A DNA stretch of 64,000 bases from Xanthomonas hortorum (GTDB taxonomy: Bacteria > Pseudomonadota > Gammaproteobacteria > Xanthomonadales > Xanthomonadaceae): NCBI RefSeq assembly GCF_002940005.1, contig NZ_MDEF01000016.1; one strand, given 5' to 3'. This document shows positions 52,758 to 61,406 of the stretch, piece after piece. Each line of letters opens with the position of its first letter. Within the stretch, counting starts at the first letter, position 1. The position numbers and the translations under genes are program-made. The notes under the pieces were generated by a model. It was not told where the DNA came from and searched no databases. It saw only the letters and a program-made list of their open reading frames with translations.

Positions 52758-52764
52758 ATGCAAC

Positions 52765-53865
52765 TTACCGGGTCACTTCATCGCCCACTGCCGCCTCACC
52801 CACATACGTCCGCGGCACGCGCTTGAGTCCACACAGCAGCTGATACGCGCTGACATTGCACTGCGTGGCCAACGGGGCGACGCGCGGTGCATCGCCCCAC
52901 AGCTGCACTGGCGCGCCAATCTCCGCCTGCGGATGCTCGGTGAGATCCACGGTGAGCATGTCCATCGAGACGCGACCGATCAACGGGCAGACCTGCCCAT
53001 CCACCAGCACCGGGGTGCCATTGGGTGCGAACTGCGGATAGCCGTCGGCATATCCCATCGCCACCACACCTACGCGCGTGGGCCGTTGCGCAACGAAGCG
53101 GGCGCCGTAGCCCACCGGCTCGCCGGCCGGCAGCTCGCGCACGGAGATGATGCGCGAGCGCAGCGTCATCACCGGGCGCAGTTGCGCAGTGCTCTCGGTT
53201 TCCTGCGGGAACGGGTTTGCGCCGTACAGCATCAGCCCGGGGCGCGACCAATCGTTGCGCAGCGCCGGCCACCCGAGCAGGCCGGGCGAATTGCGCAGAC
53301 TGGTTTCCGCGCGCATGCCGCCTGCGGTGAGCGCAAACGCCACTGCCTGTTCGTCGGTGCGGCTGCACTCCAGTTCGTCGGCGCGCGCCAGGTGGGTCAT
53401 CAGCACCAGCGAGGCAATCTGCGGCAGCCCGCGCAAGCGCAACCACGCGGCGCGAAAATCCTCCGGCGACAAGCCGAGCCGATGCATGCCGCTGTCCAGC
53501 TTCAACCACACCCGTAACGGGCGTGGGCTCTGGAAGTCGGCCAGCGCGCGCACCTGCTGCGTGGTGGCTGCCACCGTCCACAGACCGTGCTCGGCGATCA
53601 GGCGCAGTTCGTCGTGTTCGAAAAAACCTTCCAGCAGCAAAATCGGCGCACGGATGCCGGCCTGGCGCAGCTCCAGGGCCTCTTCGATACAGGCCACCGC
53701 AAAGCCGTCGGCTTCGGGCTCCAACGCCTGCGCGCAGCGCACCGCTCCGTGCCCGTAAGCATCGGCCTTGACGACCGCGAGGGCCTTGCTGCCACCCAGG
53801 CGCTTGGCCAGGCGGTAGTTGTGACGCAATGCATCCAGATCGATCAACGCTTGCGCAGGACGCAC
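52765..53865 (-). CDS. alr: Alanine racemase
   Basis: 366 residues. PLP lysine Lys33 in VVKADAYGHG; second catalytic base Tyr in GEPVGYGARF; MDMLTVDLTEHP near the active-site entrance. It interconverts L- and D-alanine for peptidoglycan or for catabolism. GTG start shares one base with the dadA stop (TAGTG), so it is translated with dadA; this pairing is that of the catabolic dadAX operon, and dadX is the alternative name. Confidence 0.92.
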   Translation of the reverse strand: MRPAQALIDLDALRHNYRLAKRLGGSKALAVVKADAYGHGAVRCAQALEPEADGFAVACIEEALELRQAGIRAPILLLEGFFEHDELRLIAEHGLWTVAATTQQVRALADFQSPRPLRVWLKLDSGMHRLGLSPEDFRAAWLRLRGLPQIASLVLMTHLARADELECSRTDEQAVAFALTAGGMRAETSLRNSPGLLGWPALRNDWSRPGLMLYGANPFPQETESTAQLRPVMTLRSRIISVRELPAGEPVGYGARFVAQRPTRVGVVAMGYADGYPQFAPNGTPVLVDGQVCPLIGRVSMDMLTVDLTEHPQAEIGAPVQLWGDAPRVAPLATQCNVSAYQLLCGLKRVPRTYVGEAAVGDEVTR

Positions 53866-55154
53866 TACGCGGCCTCCTGCTGCGCGCGGGCGCTGCGTGG
53901 CGAGAGGTAACGGAACACATCCAGGCCTTCGGTATCGATGTCGGGGCTGCGGCCCTGCATCAGGTCGGCAAGATAACGGCCCGAGCCGCAGGCCATGGTC
54001 CAGCCCAGGGTGCCGTGGCCGGTGTTGAGGAACAGGTTGGAATACGGCGTGGCACCGACCACCGGGGTGCCATCGGGCGTGGCCGGGCGCAAGCCGGTCC
54101 AGAACTCGGCCCTGGCCAGATCGCCGCCGCCGGGGAACAGGTCGTTGACCACCATTTCCAAGGTGGCGCGGCGGCGCGGATTCAACGACAGATCGAACCC
54201 GGCCACCTCGGCCATGCCGCCGACGCGGATACGCTCGTCGAAGCGGGTGATGGCGATCTTGTAGCTCTCGTCCAGCACCGTGGAGGTCGGCGCGCGCTGC
54301 GCGTCGACGATCGGGATGGTCAGCGAATAGCCCTTGAGCGGATACACCGGCAGATGCATGCCGAGCGAGAGCAGCAGGTCGGCCGAATAGCTGCCCAGCG
54401 CCAGCACGTAGCGGTCGGCTGTTTCGAGACGGCCATCGATCTGCACGCCGGTGACGGTGCGGCCGTCGTGCTCCAGATGCTCGATCTGCTGCCCGTAGCG
54501 GAATTGCACACCGGATTGCGCGGCCAGCGCAGCCAGGCGCTGGGTGAACAGCCGGCAGTCGCCGGTCTGGTCTTCGGGCAGGCGCAAGGCACCGGCCATC
54601 TGCGCGCCGCCGCCGGCCAGGCCGGGTTCGAACTGGGCGATCTGCACGGGTGTCAGCAACTCGTACGGTACGCCGTACTGGGCCAGCACTTCGATGTCCT
54701 GCGCGGCGGCGTCCAGCTGTTGCTGGGTGCGGAACAACTGGGTGGTGCCGAGCTGGCGGCCTTCGAATTCCAGCCCGGTGCTGGCGCGCAGTTCATTGAG
54801 GCAATCGCGGCTGTAGTCGGACATGCGCACCATGCGCGCCTTGTTCACCGCATAGCGCTCGGCGGTGCAGTTGCGCAGCATCTGGGTCAGCCAGGCCAGC
54901 TGGCGCAGATCGCGGGTGGGCCGGATCGACAACGGCGCGTGCTGGGCGAACAACCACTTCATCGCCTTGCCCGGCACGCCAGGAGCGGCCCAGGGCGAGG
55001 TGTAGCCGAACGACAGCTGGCCCGCGTTGCCGTAGCTGGTTTCCAGCGCCGAGGCCGGCTGGCGGTCCACCACGGTGACCTCGCAGCCGGACTGCGCCAG
55101 ATACCAGGCGGTGGTGGTGCCGATGACGCCGCTACCGAGAATGAGCACCCGCAT
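53865..55154 (-). CDS. dadA: D-amino acid dehydrogenase small subunit
   Basis: 429 residues. FAD-binding VLILGSGVIGTTTAWYLAQS at the N-terminus, then SYGNAGQLSFGYTSPWAAPG, and C-terminal FLNTGHGTLGWTMACGSGRY closing the FAD site. It oxidises D-alanine and other D-amino acids at the inner membrane. ATG MRVLILGS preceded by AGGAGAA. The divergent Lrp gene, 149 bases away, probably controls it in response to alanine or leucine. Confidence 0.93.
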   Translation of the reverse strand: MRVLILGSGVIGTTTAWYLAQSGCEVTVVDRQPASALETSYGNAGQLSFGYTSPWAAPGVPGKAMKWLFAQHAPLSIRPTRDLRQLAWLTQMLRNCTAERYAVNKARMVRMSDYSRDCLNELRASTGLEFEGRQLGTTQLFRTQQQLDAAAQDIEVLAQYGVPYELLTPVQIAQFEPGLAGGGAQMAGALRLPEDQTGDCRLFTQRLAALAAQSGVQFRYGQQIEHLEHDGRTVTGVQIDGRLETADRYVLALGSYSADLLLSLGMHLPVYPLKGYSLTIPIVDAQRAPTSTVLDESYKIAITRFDERIRVGGMAEVAGFDLSLNPRRRATLEMVVNDLFPGGGDLARAEFWTGLRPATPDGTPVVGATPYSNLFLNTGHGTLGWTMACGSGRYLADLMQGRSPDIDTEGLDVFRYLSPRSARAQQEAA

Positions 55155-55303
55155 GTCGTTCTCCTGGAAAGGGTATTCCCCCACAACCAAGCGCCGAGGG
55201 AGACAGTTAGACGCAGTATATTGCGAGCCAGGCAGTGCCGTTTCTGGAATCGGCGCTACTTCGCAGTGAAATTTCCTGCCAAATCTGTAGGGAGACAGAC
55301 CTC

Positions 55304-55783
55304 ATGGCCACCCGTGTGCGCGAGCTGGACAAGATCGACCGCAAGATTCTGCGCATCCTGCAGCAGGAGGGGCGGATTTCCTTCACCGACCTGGGCGAAC
55401 GGGTGGGCTTGTCCACCACGCCCTGCACCGAACGCGTACGCCGGCTGGAGCGCGATGGCGCCATCACCGGCTACTACGCGCGGCTGGACCCGCACCTGCT
55501 CAAGGCCAGCCTGCTGGTGTTCGTGGAGATCAGCCTGGCCTACAAGTCCGGCGACATCTTCGAAGAGTTCCGCCGCGCCGCGCTCAAGCTGCCCAACGTG
55601 CTGGAATGCCATCTGGTCTCGGGTGATTTCGATTATCTGCTCAAGGCGCGCATCAGCGAGATGGAGTCCTATCGCAAGCTGCTCGGCAGCACCTTGTTGG
55701 CCTTGCCGCATGTACGCGAGTCCAAGAGCTACATCGTGATGGAAGAGGTCAAGGAGACCCTGGCGTTGCCGATTGCCGATTGA
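55304..55783 (+). CDS. lrp: Lrp/AsnC-family transcriptional regulator
   Basis: 159 residues. HTH in the first 60 (LDKIDRKILRILQQEGRISF, TDLGERVGLSTTPCTERVRR) and the RAM ligand domain after it, with NVLECHLVSGDFDYLLKARI. Very similar in outline to Lrp. Divergence from dadA and alr matches the known control of dadAX by Lrp in other bacteria. The ATG chosen gives exact family length; AGGGAGA lies upstream. Confidence 0.9.
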   Translation: MATRVRELDKIDRKILRILQQEGRISFTDLGERVGLSTTPCTERVRRLERDGAITGYYARLDPHLLKASLLVFVEISLAYKSGDIFEEFRRAALKLPNVLECHLVSGDFDYLLKARISEMESYRKLLGSTLLALPHVRESKSYIVMEEVKETLALPIAD

Positions 55784-55786
55784 GGC

Positions 55787-55808
55787 GGGGATTGGGGATT
55801 GGGGATTC
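55787..55808 (+). repeat. GGGGATT tandem array (three units) after lrp
   Basis: Three GGGGATT units in a row start 4 bases after the lrp stop codon, on the coding strand. Similar arrays follow two other genes in this window in the same sense. Confidence 0.8.
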
Positions 55809-55896
55809 GTGGTCGGCGACGCAGCGAAGCTTGGGACGGCGGTTGGATGGAGACCGATCTGATTGCTGCCGATCAGACATCGACTGCTGCCGGATC

Positions 55897-56328
55897 TCAG
55901 CGCACCACGCGCATGCCGTCGCCGGCCGGAACCGCGTCGTAATAGCGCCCGGTCTTGGTATCCAGCACCCGATTGGCGCCGGCCGGCTGCATGCCTTGCA
56001 GCAGGCGGCCATTGCGGTCGTAGACCATCGGCGCGCTGGCAGGCAGCACCTGACTACCGGCCGGGGCCACCAGCGTCTGTGCCAGGCCACGGGTGGGAAT
56101 GCTGGGCGCGACCGGGCGCTGGCCGAGCTGCGACGGCACCGGACTGGTGCCTGGCGCTGGTTGCACTGCGCGCGGCGCCGTCAGCGTGGGCTGCGCGGGA
56201 GCCGGCGTGGTGATCGGCTGCAGGGTGTTGGACGAGCGCGTGGTAGTGGCCGATTGCGCCAGCGCCGCGCCGGTAACCGCCAACAGGCCGCAAAGCAGCA
56301 GGCGGCGCGTTGAAGAATGGATTGCCAT
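55897..56328 (-). CDS. Exported proline/alanine-rich hypothetical protein
   Basis: 143 residues. Signal peptide LLLCGLLAVTGAALAQSATT, cut after ALA. The middle is a low-complexity Pro/Thr/Ala linker. The C-terminal 45 residues (MVYDRNGRLLQGMQPAGANR, VLDTKTGRYYDAVPAGDGMR) look ordered, with two short similar beta units. I do not recognise a family; a periplasmic or surface role is inferred from the signal. Confidence 0.7.
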   Translation of the reverse strand: MAIHSSTRRLLLCGLLAVTGAALAQSATTTRSSNTLQPITTPAPAQPTLTAPRAVQPAPGTSPVPSQLGQRPVAPSIPTRGLAQTLVAPAGSQVLPASAPMVYDRNGRLLQGMQPAGANRVLDTKTGRYYDAVPAGDGMRVVR

Positions 56329-56449
56329 GACGGGCACCGTGATTGATTGGGCAGTATTGACTGGGTGGGGGCGCCGGTGTGCTGCAGCAATGCACGGAAT
56401 CGGCTGTGGGATGAACGCGTTCGCGAGATGAGTGCAGCGCGAAGAAGTT

Positions 56450-56577
56450 CCTTCTCCCATCGGGAGAAGGTGGCGTGCAGCGCCGGATGAGGGTGCGAGC
56501 GAAGCCTAGCAATGCCAATCGTGCAGCGGCTTCGCCCCGTACCCTCACCCCAACCCCTCTCCCGCAGGGAGAGGGGC
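56450..56577. repeat. Mosaic intergenic repeat, copy B (opposite orientation to copy A)
   Basis: Nearly the same as copy A when reversed: same outer hairpins and the same GGGGTTGGGGTGAGGGTACG and CCCTCATCCGGCGCTGC blocks, with a different middle. It lies in the 366-bp gap between the divergent hypothetical gene and msrB, so unlike copy A it does not separate convergent genes. The remainder of that gap shows nothing else. Confidence 0.85.
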
Positions 56578-56694
56578 TTGATTCTCTGCGGACGGAAGAA
56601 GGCGTCGAGCCCTCAGGTTGAACGCAGGCTTCCGCGCCCACATCACTGAGGGCAAGACGCGGCACCCTGCCAGCGCGCGCATGCGAGAGCCTTC

Positions 56695-57159
56695 ATGAGC
56701 CAGTTCGATCTGACACCGCCCTCCCCCGCCCAACGCGATGCCCTGATCGCCGGGCTCAGCGACGAGGAGCAGCGCGTGCTGCTGCAGCACGGCACCGAGG
56801 CGCCGTTCTGCGGGGTGTTCCTGGACAACAAGCTGGAGGGCGTCTACACCTGCCGCCTGTGCGGGCTGCCGCTGTTCCGTTCCAGCGCAAAGTTCGAATC
56901 CGGCACCGGCTGGCCGAGTTTCTTCGCCCCGTACGACGCCGCCCATGTGCGCGAGATCCGCGACATCAGCTACGGGATGATCCGCACCGAGATCGTCTGC
57001 GCACGCTGCGACAGCCACCTCGGTCACGTGTTCCCCGACGGCCCGCCGCCGACCGGCGAACGGCATTGCCTCAACTCGGTCTCGCTGGGCTTCACCGAAG
57101 ATGGCCAGGCACTGCCGAACCCGCTGCAACGCGACGGCGCCGAAGCGCAACCGGCCTGA
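56695..57159 (+). CDS. msrB: Peptide-methionine (R)-S-oxide reductase MsrB
   Basis: 154 residues. Zinc-binding pairs CRLC and CARC, SGTGWPSFF substrate motif, and catalytic cysteine in RHCLNSVSLGF are all present. It reduces methionine-R-sulfoxide in oxidised proteins with thioredoxin. Length is usual for the single-domain enzyme. No msrA is adjacent. Confidence 0.93.
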   Translation: MSQFDLTPPSPAQRDALIAGLSDEEQRVLLQHGTEAPFCGVFLDNKLEGVYTCRLCGLPLFRSSAKFESGTGWPSFFAPYDAAHVREIRDISYGMIRTEIVCARCDSHLGHVFPDGPPPTGERHCLNSVSLGFTEDGQALPNPLQRDGAEAQPA

Positions 57160-57663
57160 GTTGGCGAGGATACCCAGGCGTTCGGGGGCTCGGCGGCGGG
57201 GCATCAGGGATGTGGTGCAGACGCTTAAGTTTGCTGCCGAGCGCAACCTGCGCATCAAATACGCAGATGCTGGCGCAACCGCCACCGCGCGCTGTGCACG
57301 AGGGCGGTGCGACATCTCTAGCGACTTAACGCGGCAGTCAACGCAGTACAGCGCTTCACCCGCGCCCCTCAACTGACGCGCCCGCATCTCACTCAATGCA
57401 GAGGCCGCTTGCTGCAATGCGCTGTCTCGACGCACACAGCAGTCGATACAGATCGCAAGCTCAACCAGGTAGACCTTGTCATCACAAGCCCCATTGCCGT
57501 GAACGCCTTGCCGCAGTAAGCGCGATGCCGCTGATCGCCCTATGTGAAGCCGTCATCGCACCACCCGATCGTTCAGTTACAGCGCACACCTTCACGCCGT
57601 GCACTTCAAGAATCCGCCACGCGCGCCGAAACAACAGCAACCCTGTTTGCTTTTGGCTGCGCC
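57160..57663. other. 504-bp gap upstream of motA without a recognisable gene
   Basis: Frames here are short or unlike any protein. I looked for a flagellar sigma-28 promoter (TAAAGTTT-N11-GCCGATAA); only a partial TTAAGTTT near 57224 with wrong spacing was seen. The motA frame is open for 40 codons upstream of the chosen start but the extra residues are not motor-protein-like. Confidence 0.5.
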
Positions 57664-58518
57664 ATGCTCATCATCATCGGCTTCATCGTCGTCATCGTCA
57701 GTGTCCTCGGCGGCTATGTGCTGTCGCACGGAAAGCTGGGCGCGTTGTGGCAGCCGTACGAGCTGTTGATCATCGGTGGCGCGGCGCTGGGCGCGTTTCT
57801 GGTGAGCACGCCGGGCAAGATCGTCAAGGAAACCTTCAGCAGCGTCCTGGGCGTGTTCAAGGGCCCGCAATACAAGTCCGATGACTACAAGGACACGCTG
57901 AGTCTGGTCTACGAACTGTTGAACAAGGCGCGCCGCGACGGCTTCATGGCCCTGGAAGATCACGTCGAAAAACCGCAGGACAGCACCATCTTCGGCAACT
58001 ATCCCAAGGTGGTCGCCGACCATCACCTGCTGGACTTCATCACCGACTGCCTGCGCCTGATGATCGGCAGCAACATCGAGCCGCACGAGCTGGAGCCGCT
58101 GCTCGAACTGGAGCTGGAAAAGCATCACCACGAGGCGATGGCGCCATCGCATGCCTTGAGCAAGGTCTCCGACGGCCTGCCCGGCTTCGGCATTGTGGCG
58201 GCCGTGCTCGGCATCGTGATCACCATGGGCTCGATCGGCGGCCCGATCGAGGAGATCGGTCACCACGTCGGTGCCGCACTGGTCGGCACCTTCCTCGGCA
58301 TCCTGCTGGCCTATGGCTTCGTGGCGCCGCTGGCGGCGGCGATGGAAGCGCGCGCCGATCAGGACGGACGCATCTATGAAGCGGTCAAGACCGCGCTGCT
58401 GGCCTGCCTGCGCGGCTACAACCCGAAGATTGCGCTGGAATTCGCACGCAAGACGCTGCCCTCCAACGTGCGTCCGAGCTTTGCGGATTTCGAAACGCAC
58501 CTGAAGACGATCAAGTAG
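57664..58518 (+). CDS. motA: Flagellar motor stator protein MotA
   Basis: 284 residues. Begins MLIIIGFIVVIVSVLGGYVL, the first of four membrane segments; the second is PYELLIIGGAALGAFLVSTP, the last two around 165-225 with GLPGFGIVAAVLGIVITMGS and VGAALVGTFLGILLAYGF. The cytoplasmic loop has the conserved HHLLDFITDCLRLMIGSNIE. With MotB it forms the proton channel turning the flagellum. motB follows by 10 bases. No clear ribosome binding site precedes the ATG. Confidence 0.93.
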   Translation: MLIIIGFIVVIVSVLGGYVLSHGKLGALWQPYELLIIGGAALGAFLVSTPGKIVKETFSSVLGVFKGPQYKSDDYKDTLSLVYELLNKARRDGFMALEDHVEKPQDSTIFGNYPKVVADHHLLDFITDCLRLMIGSNIEPHELEPLLELELEKHHHEAMAPSHALSKVSDGLPGFGIVAAVLGIVITMGSIGGPIEEIGHHVGAALVGTFLGILLAYGFVAPLAAAMEARADQDGRIYEAVKTALLACLRGYNPKIALEFARKTLPSNVRPSFADFETHLKTIK

Positions 58519-58528
58519 GGCCGCAGTC

Positions 58529-59743
58529 ATGGCCGAGGGCAAATCCACCGTCGTCATCCGACGGGTCAAGAAGGTGCAGGGCGGCGGCCATCATGGCGGC
58601 GCCTGGAAAGTGGCGTTTGCCGACTTCGTGACCGCGATGATGGCCTTCTTCCTGGTGCTGTGGCTGATGGCCGCCACCACCAAGGAGCAGCGCGCGGCGA
58701 TCTCGGAATATTTCCGCAATCCCAGCCCGTTGTCGGGCAAGTCGCCGGCGCCTTCGCCCGGCATGAACGGGCCCGGCGGCGCCAGCACCTCGATGATCAA
58801 GCTCGGCGGCACCGCCGACATGGCCAAGGGGCAGAAGGACGAAATGGGCCGCAAGCGCGACAACGCTGCCGATACCACCGAAGACAGCCGTGCCAAGGAC
58901 AAGAAGCGCCTGGAAGCGCTGATGCAGGACCTGAAGGAGGCCATCGACAAGAGCCAGGCGCTGGAGCCGTTCAAGGACCAGTTGCTGCTCGACCTCACGC
59001 CCGATGGCCTGCGCATCCAGATCGTGGACAAGCAGAACCGCCCGATGTTCGACATCGGCCGCGATCAGCTCAAGCCTTACACGGTGGACATCCTGCGCGA
59101 GCTGTCCAGCTTCATCAATCAGGTGCCCAACCACATCAGCATCACCGGCCACACCGACACCACCGCCTACAGCAGCGATGCCGGTTACACCAACTGGGAA
59201 CTCAGTGCCGACCGCGCCAATGCCGCGCGCCGTGCGCTGGTGGGCGGCGGCATGGCCGATGCCAAGGTCACCCGTGTGGTGGGCTTGTCCTCGTCGGTGC
59301 TGTTCGACAAGACCAACCCGCAGAATCCGATCAACCGCCGCATCAGCATCGTGGTGATGACCCAGGACGCCGAGCAGACCGCGTTGGCCGGCGCCGGCCA
59401 GGGCGTGGCGCTGGGTAAATCCACCCATGATGCCGACACCCATGTGCCGGATCTGAGTGCGGCGGCGGCCACCGGGACTGCTTCTGTGGGCACGCCGGCT
59501 GCGGTGCCGGCTGCAGGACCTGCTGCGGGTGCACTGGCAGGTGCGGGTGCGGCGGCAGCTGCGCCAACCGCAACCGGCACACCGGCTGCGGCAGCGACCA
59601 CGGCCACTGCCGCAACGCCGGCTGCACCGCGCATCTCCACACGTACCCAGGTCGCCTCGGCTGCCGCGCTGGCCAAGGCTGCCGAGGCCGCTGTGGCTGC
59701 GGCGCCGCGCACTGCGGTCAGCACTGCGCCCGAGCAGCGCTGA
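58529..59743 (+). CDS. motB: Flagellar motor stator protein MotB
   Basis: 404 residues. Single membrane helix with the proton-carrying Asp32 in WKVAFADFVTAMMAFFLVLW. The OmpA/MotB peptidoglycan-binding domain lies about 155-270 (RPMFDIGRDQLKPYTVDILR, ITGHTDTTAY, NWELSADRANAARRAL, PINRRISIVVM). The last 120 residues are an Ala/Pro/Thr-rich tail not found in E. coli MotB, which is about 300 residues. Cotranscribed with motA. Confidence 0.93.
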   Translation: MAEGKSTVVIRRVKKVQGGGHHGGAWKVAFADFVTAMMAFFLVLWLMAATTKEQRAAISEYFRNPSPLSGKSPAPSPGMNGPGGASTSMIKLGGTADMAKGQKDEMGRKRDNAADTTEDSRAKDKKRLEALMQDLKEAIDKSQALEPFKDQLLLDLTPDGLRIQIVDKQNRPMFDIGRDQLKPYTVDILRELSSFINQVPNHISITGHTDTTAYSSDAGYTNWELSADRANAARRALVGGGMADAKVTRVVGLSSSVLFDKTNPQNPINRRISIVVMTQDAEQTALAGAGQGVALGKSTHDADTHVPDLSAAAATGTASVGTPAAVPAAGPAAGALAGAGAAAAAPTATGTPAAAATTATAATPAAPRISTRTQVASAAALAKAAEAAVAAAPRTAVSTAPEQR

Positions 59744-60110
59744 CGGCGTTGCGCGACAGCTGGCAGCAGGTGTCAGGTGGCTGAAGACGGCACGCTGTCT
59801 TGCATGCAGCTCCTGACCAGGATCCGCGCCGCGCACCGCTGCAAGCGAGACGCCCAGGTGGTGCTAAGAGCGGCGCGTCGTCTTACATACCGATTCTGAC
59901 CAGCATCCGCGCTGCCTGACGGTGAGCGCACTCGCTGTATCAGCCACTTCAGGCTGTCCCAGACCCCGGCATTGGCTGACTTCATCACGCGACGGGATCG
60001 ATCGATGCATCGGCCCGGAAGGGCGCCGTTGACGGGCCTGGCGGCGTCGAGCGAGCCGGGTCACGCACAAGCGCCTAGAATGGCCGGCCATTCCCAGCGT
60101 CGAGAACACC
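59744..60110. other. 367-bp gap between motB and the next gene
   Basis: No gene recognised. Inner part is GC-rich with small direct repeats (CCTGACCAGGATCCGCG-like twice, near 59813 and 59897). A TAGAAT sequence near 60075 could be a -10 box for the following gene, without a convincing -35. Confidence 0.4.
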
Positions 60111-60695
60111 GTGTCCCGCAATTCAAAGGCCAAGCGCGACAAGCGCAAGAAGCAGCTCCCCAAGCGTCCGATCGTCCGTCTGGGCCAGGCGCCCCAGGTC
60201 ACCAACCACGCCGTGCTGCAGGATGCCGATGGTCGCGTGGTCGCTGCGATCGGTCTGCAGGGTGGCAGCGAGTGGATGCTGTCGATAGGCGGCCAGACCA
60301 TGGGCAGCGCCGACAACCCGGTCCCGATGCTGGCCATGCTCAAGCACCTGGCCAACCTGCAGGAAGCCGAAGGCAAGACCATCTCGCTGGAATACTCCAG
60401 CCAGTTGCAGCAGATGATCGACGACCTGGCCGCCGAAGACGGCAAGACCGCCGAGGAATATCTGACCACGCTGGTGGCCGAATTCCAGAACGCAGATGCC
60501 GATGAAGACGGCGATGACGCTGCAGAAGACGCAGACGCAGACGCCGGCACCGACGCTGTTGCGGAAGATGTGGCTGGCGACGACGCTGGCAGCGACGACG
60601 ACAGTGCGGCAGACGCAGACGCCAGCGATGCCGCAACCGACGACGCCGACGGCGAGACGGCCGGCAAGAAGCCGAAGAAATCCAAGAAGGCCTGA
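60111..60695 (+). CDS. Hypothetical protein with long acidic low-complexity tail
   Basis: 194 residues from a GTG. Basic head (SRNSKAKRDKRKKQLPKRP), an ordered middle (VTNHAVLQDADGRVVAAIGL, LAMLKHLANLQEAEGKTISL), an Asp/Ala-only stretch of about 55 residues (DADEDGDDAAEDADADAGTD and on) and a final lysine block (KKPKKSKKA). Not recognised. The charged ends suggest nucleic-acid or ribosome contact, as inference only. The DUF4031 gene follows by 8 bases. Confidence 0.7.
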   Translation: MSRNSKAKRDKRKKQLPKRPIVRLGQAPQVTNHAVLQDADGRVVAAIGLQGGSEWMLSIGGQTMGSADNPVPMLAMLKHLANLQEAEGKTISLEYSSQLQQMIDDLAAEDGKTAEEYLTTLVAEFQNADADEDGDDAAEDADADAGTDAVAEDVAGDDAGSDDDSAADADASDAATDDADGETAGKKPKKSKKA

Positions 60696-60703
60696 CCCGG
60701 CCG

Positions 60704-60988
60704 ATGGCTGTCTACATCGACGATGCGGTGCATCTGTGGCGCGATCAGCGCTGGGCGCACCTGCTCGGCGATACGCTGGACGAGCTGCATGCCATGGCGG
60801 CGCGGCTGGGCATTCCCCGCCGCGCCTTCCAGAACAAACTCAGCGGCGCGCATTACGACGTGCCCGCACCGCTACGCCCAGAGGCCATCGCCCTGGGCAC
60901 CATCCCCATCTCCCGCCATACCGATCGCGCACTGCTCAAGGCGCTGATCGCCAATGCGCGTGCGCAGGCGCGTGGCGAGGTCCCGTGA
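60704..60988 (+). CDS. DUF4031 domain-containing protein
   Basis: 94 residues, nearly all domain: MAVYIDDAVHLWRDQRWAHL, LGDTLDELHAMAARLGIPRR, FQNKLSGAHYDVPAPLRPEA. DUF4031 proteins are small, conserved and of unknown function. Likely in one transcript with the acidic-tail protein. Confidence 0.83.
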   Translation: MAVYIDDAVHLWRDQRWAHLLGDTLDELHAMAARLGIPRRAFQNKLSGAHYDVPAPLRPEAIALGTIPISRHTDRALLKALIANARAQARGEVP

Positions 60989-60991
60989 AGC

Positions 60992-61020
60992 GGGGATTGG
61001 GGAATCGGGAGTGGGGATTC
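60992..61020 (+). repeat. GGGGATT-type array after the DUF4031 gene
   Basis: GGGGATT, GGGGAATC, GGGAGT and GGGGATTC units start 4 bases after the DUF4031 stop codon, in coding sense. More degenerate than the array after lrp. Confidence 0.75.
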
Positions 61021-61179
61021 GCAACGTCAGTGGCTGCGGCCTGATTGGCGGCGTGCTTGAGTAAGCCCAATTGCTTGCGATGACGCTATCCCGGTAATGA
61101 CTGTCGCGTGCAGGCACGCTCCTACGTGACAGATATTGTGACCTGGAGGCCTTCTTCCATTTCCAAACGGCATGCCTCT

Positions 61180-61246
61180 GTAGGAGCGCGCTGGCGCGCG
61201 AGAGGCTGTCCCGTTAACGCCCCATCGCGCGCCAGCGCGCTCCTAC
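61180..61246. repeat. REP-like hairpin with 22-bp perfect arms
   Basis: Left arm starts GTAGGAGCGCGCTGGCGCGC and the right arm is its exact reverse complement, ending GCGCGCTCCTAC, with a 23-base loop. GTAGGAGCGC-type palindromes are common intergenic repeats in pseudomonads and xanthomonads. A diverged half copy (GCACGCTCCTACGTGAC) lies about 70 bases upstream. The surrounding 418-bp gap has no gene. Confidence 0.85.
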
Positions 61247-61365
61247 GTGGCAGTCGGTGGGCCGTTAAATGCCTGAGCCAGACCACGCGCTTCGCGTCCT
61301 GCCGCGCCAGCGCGCACAACTCACGGCTCAACCCGACCCCGACAACACCCCGGGACCGCTCTTGC

Positions 61366-61406
61366 GAATCCCCAATCCCGATTCCCCAATCCCCAATCCC
61401 CAATCC
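61366..61406 (-). repeat. GGGGATT tandem array after an acidic protein gene
   Basis: On the minus strand: at least four GGGGATT units plus one GGGATT variant, starting at the base after the stop codon of the minus-strand gene, in its coding sense. Confidence 0.8.

Noticed and set aside
57224..57245. Sigma-28 flagellar promoter upstream of motA
   Set aside because: TTAAGTTT and GCCGAG are present but only three bases apart, not the 11 expected.
61366..61406. CRISPR-like array
   Set aside because: Units are 7 bases in direct tandem with no spacers; no cas genes nearby.
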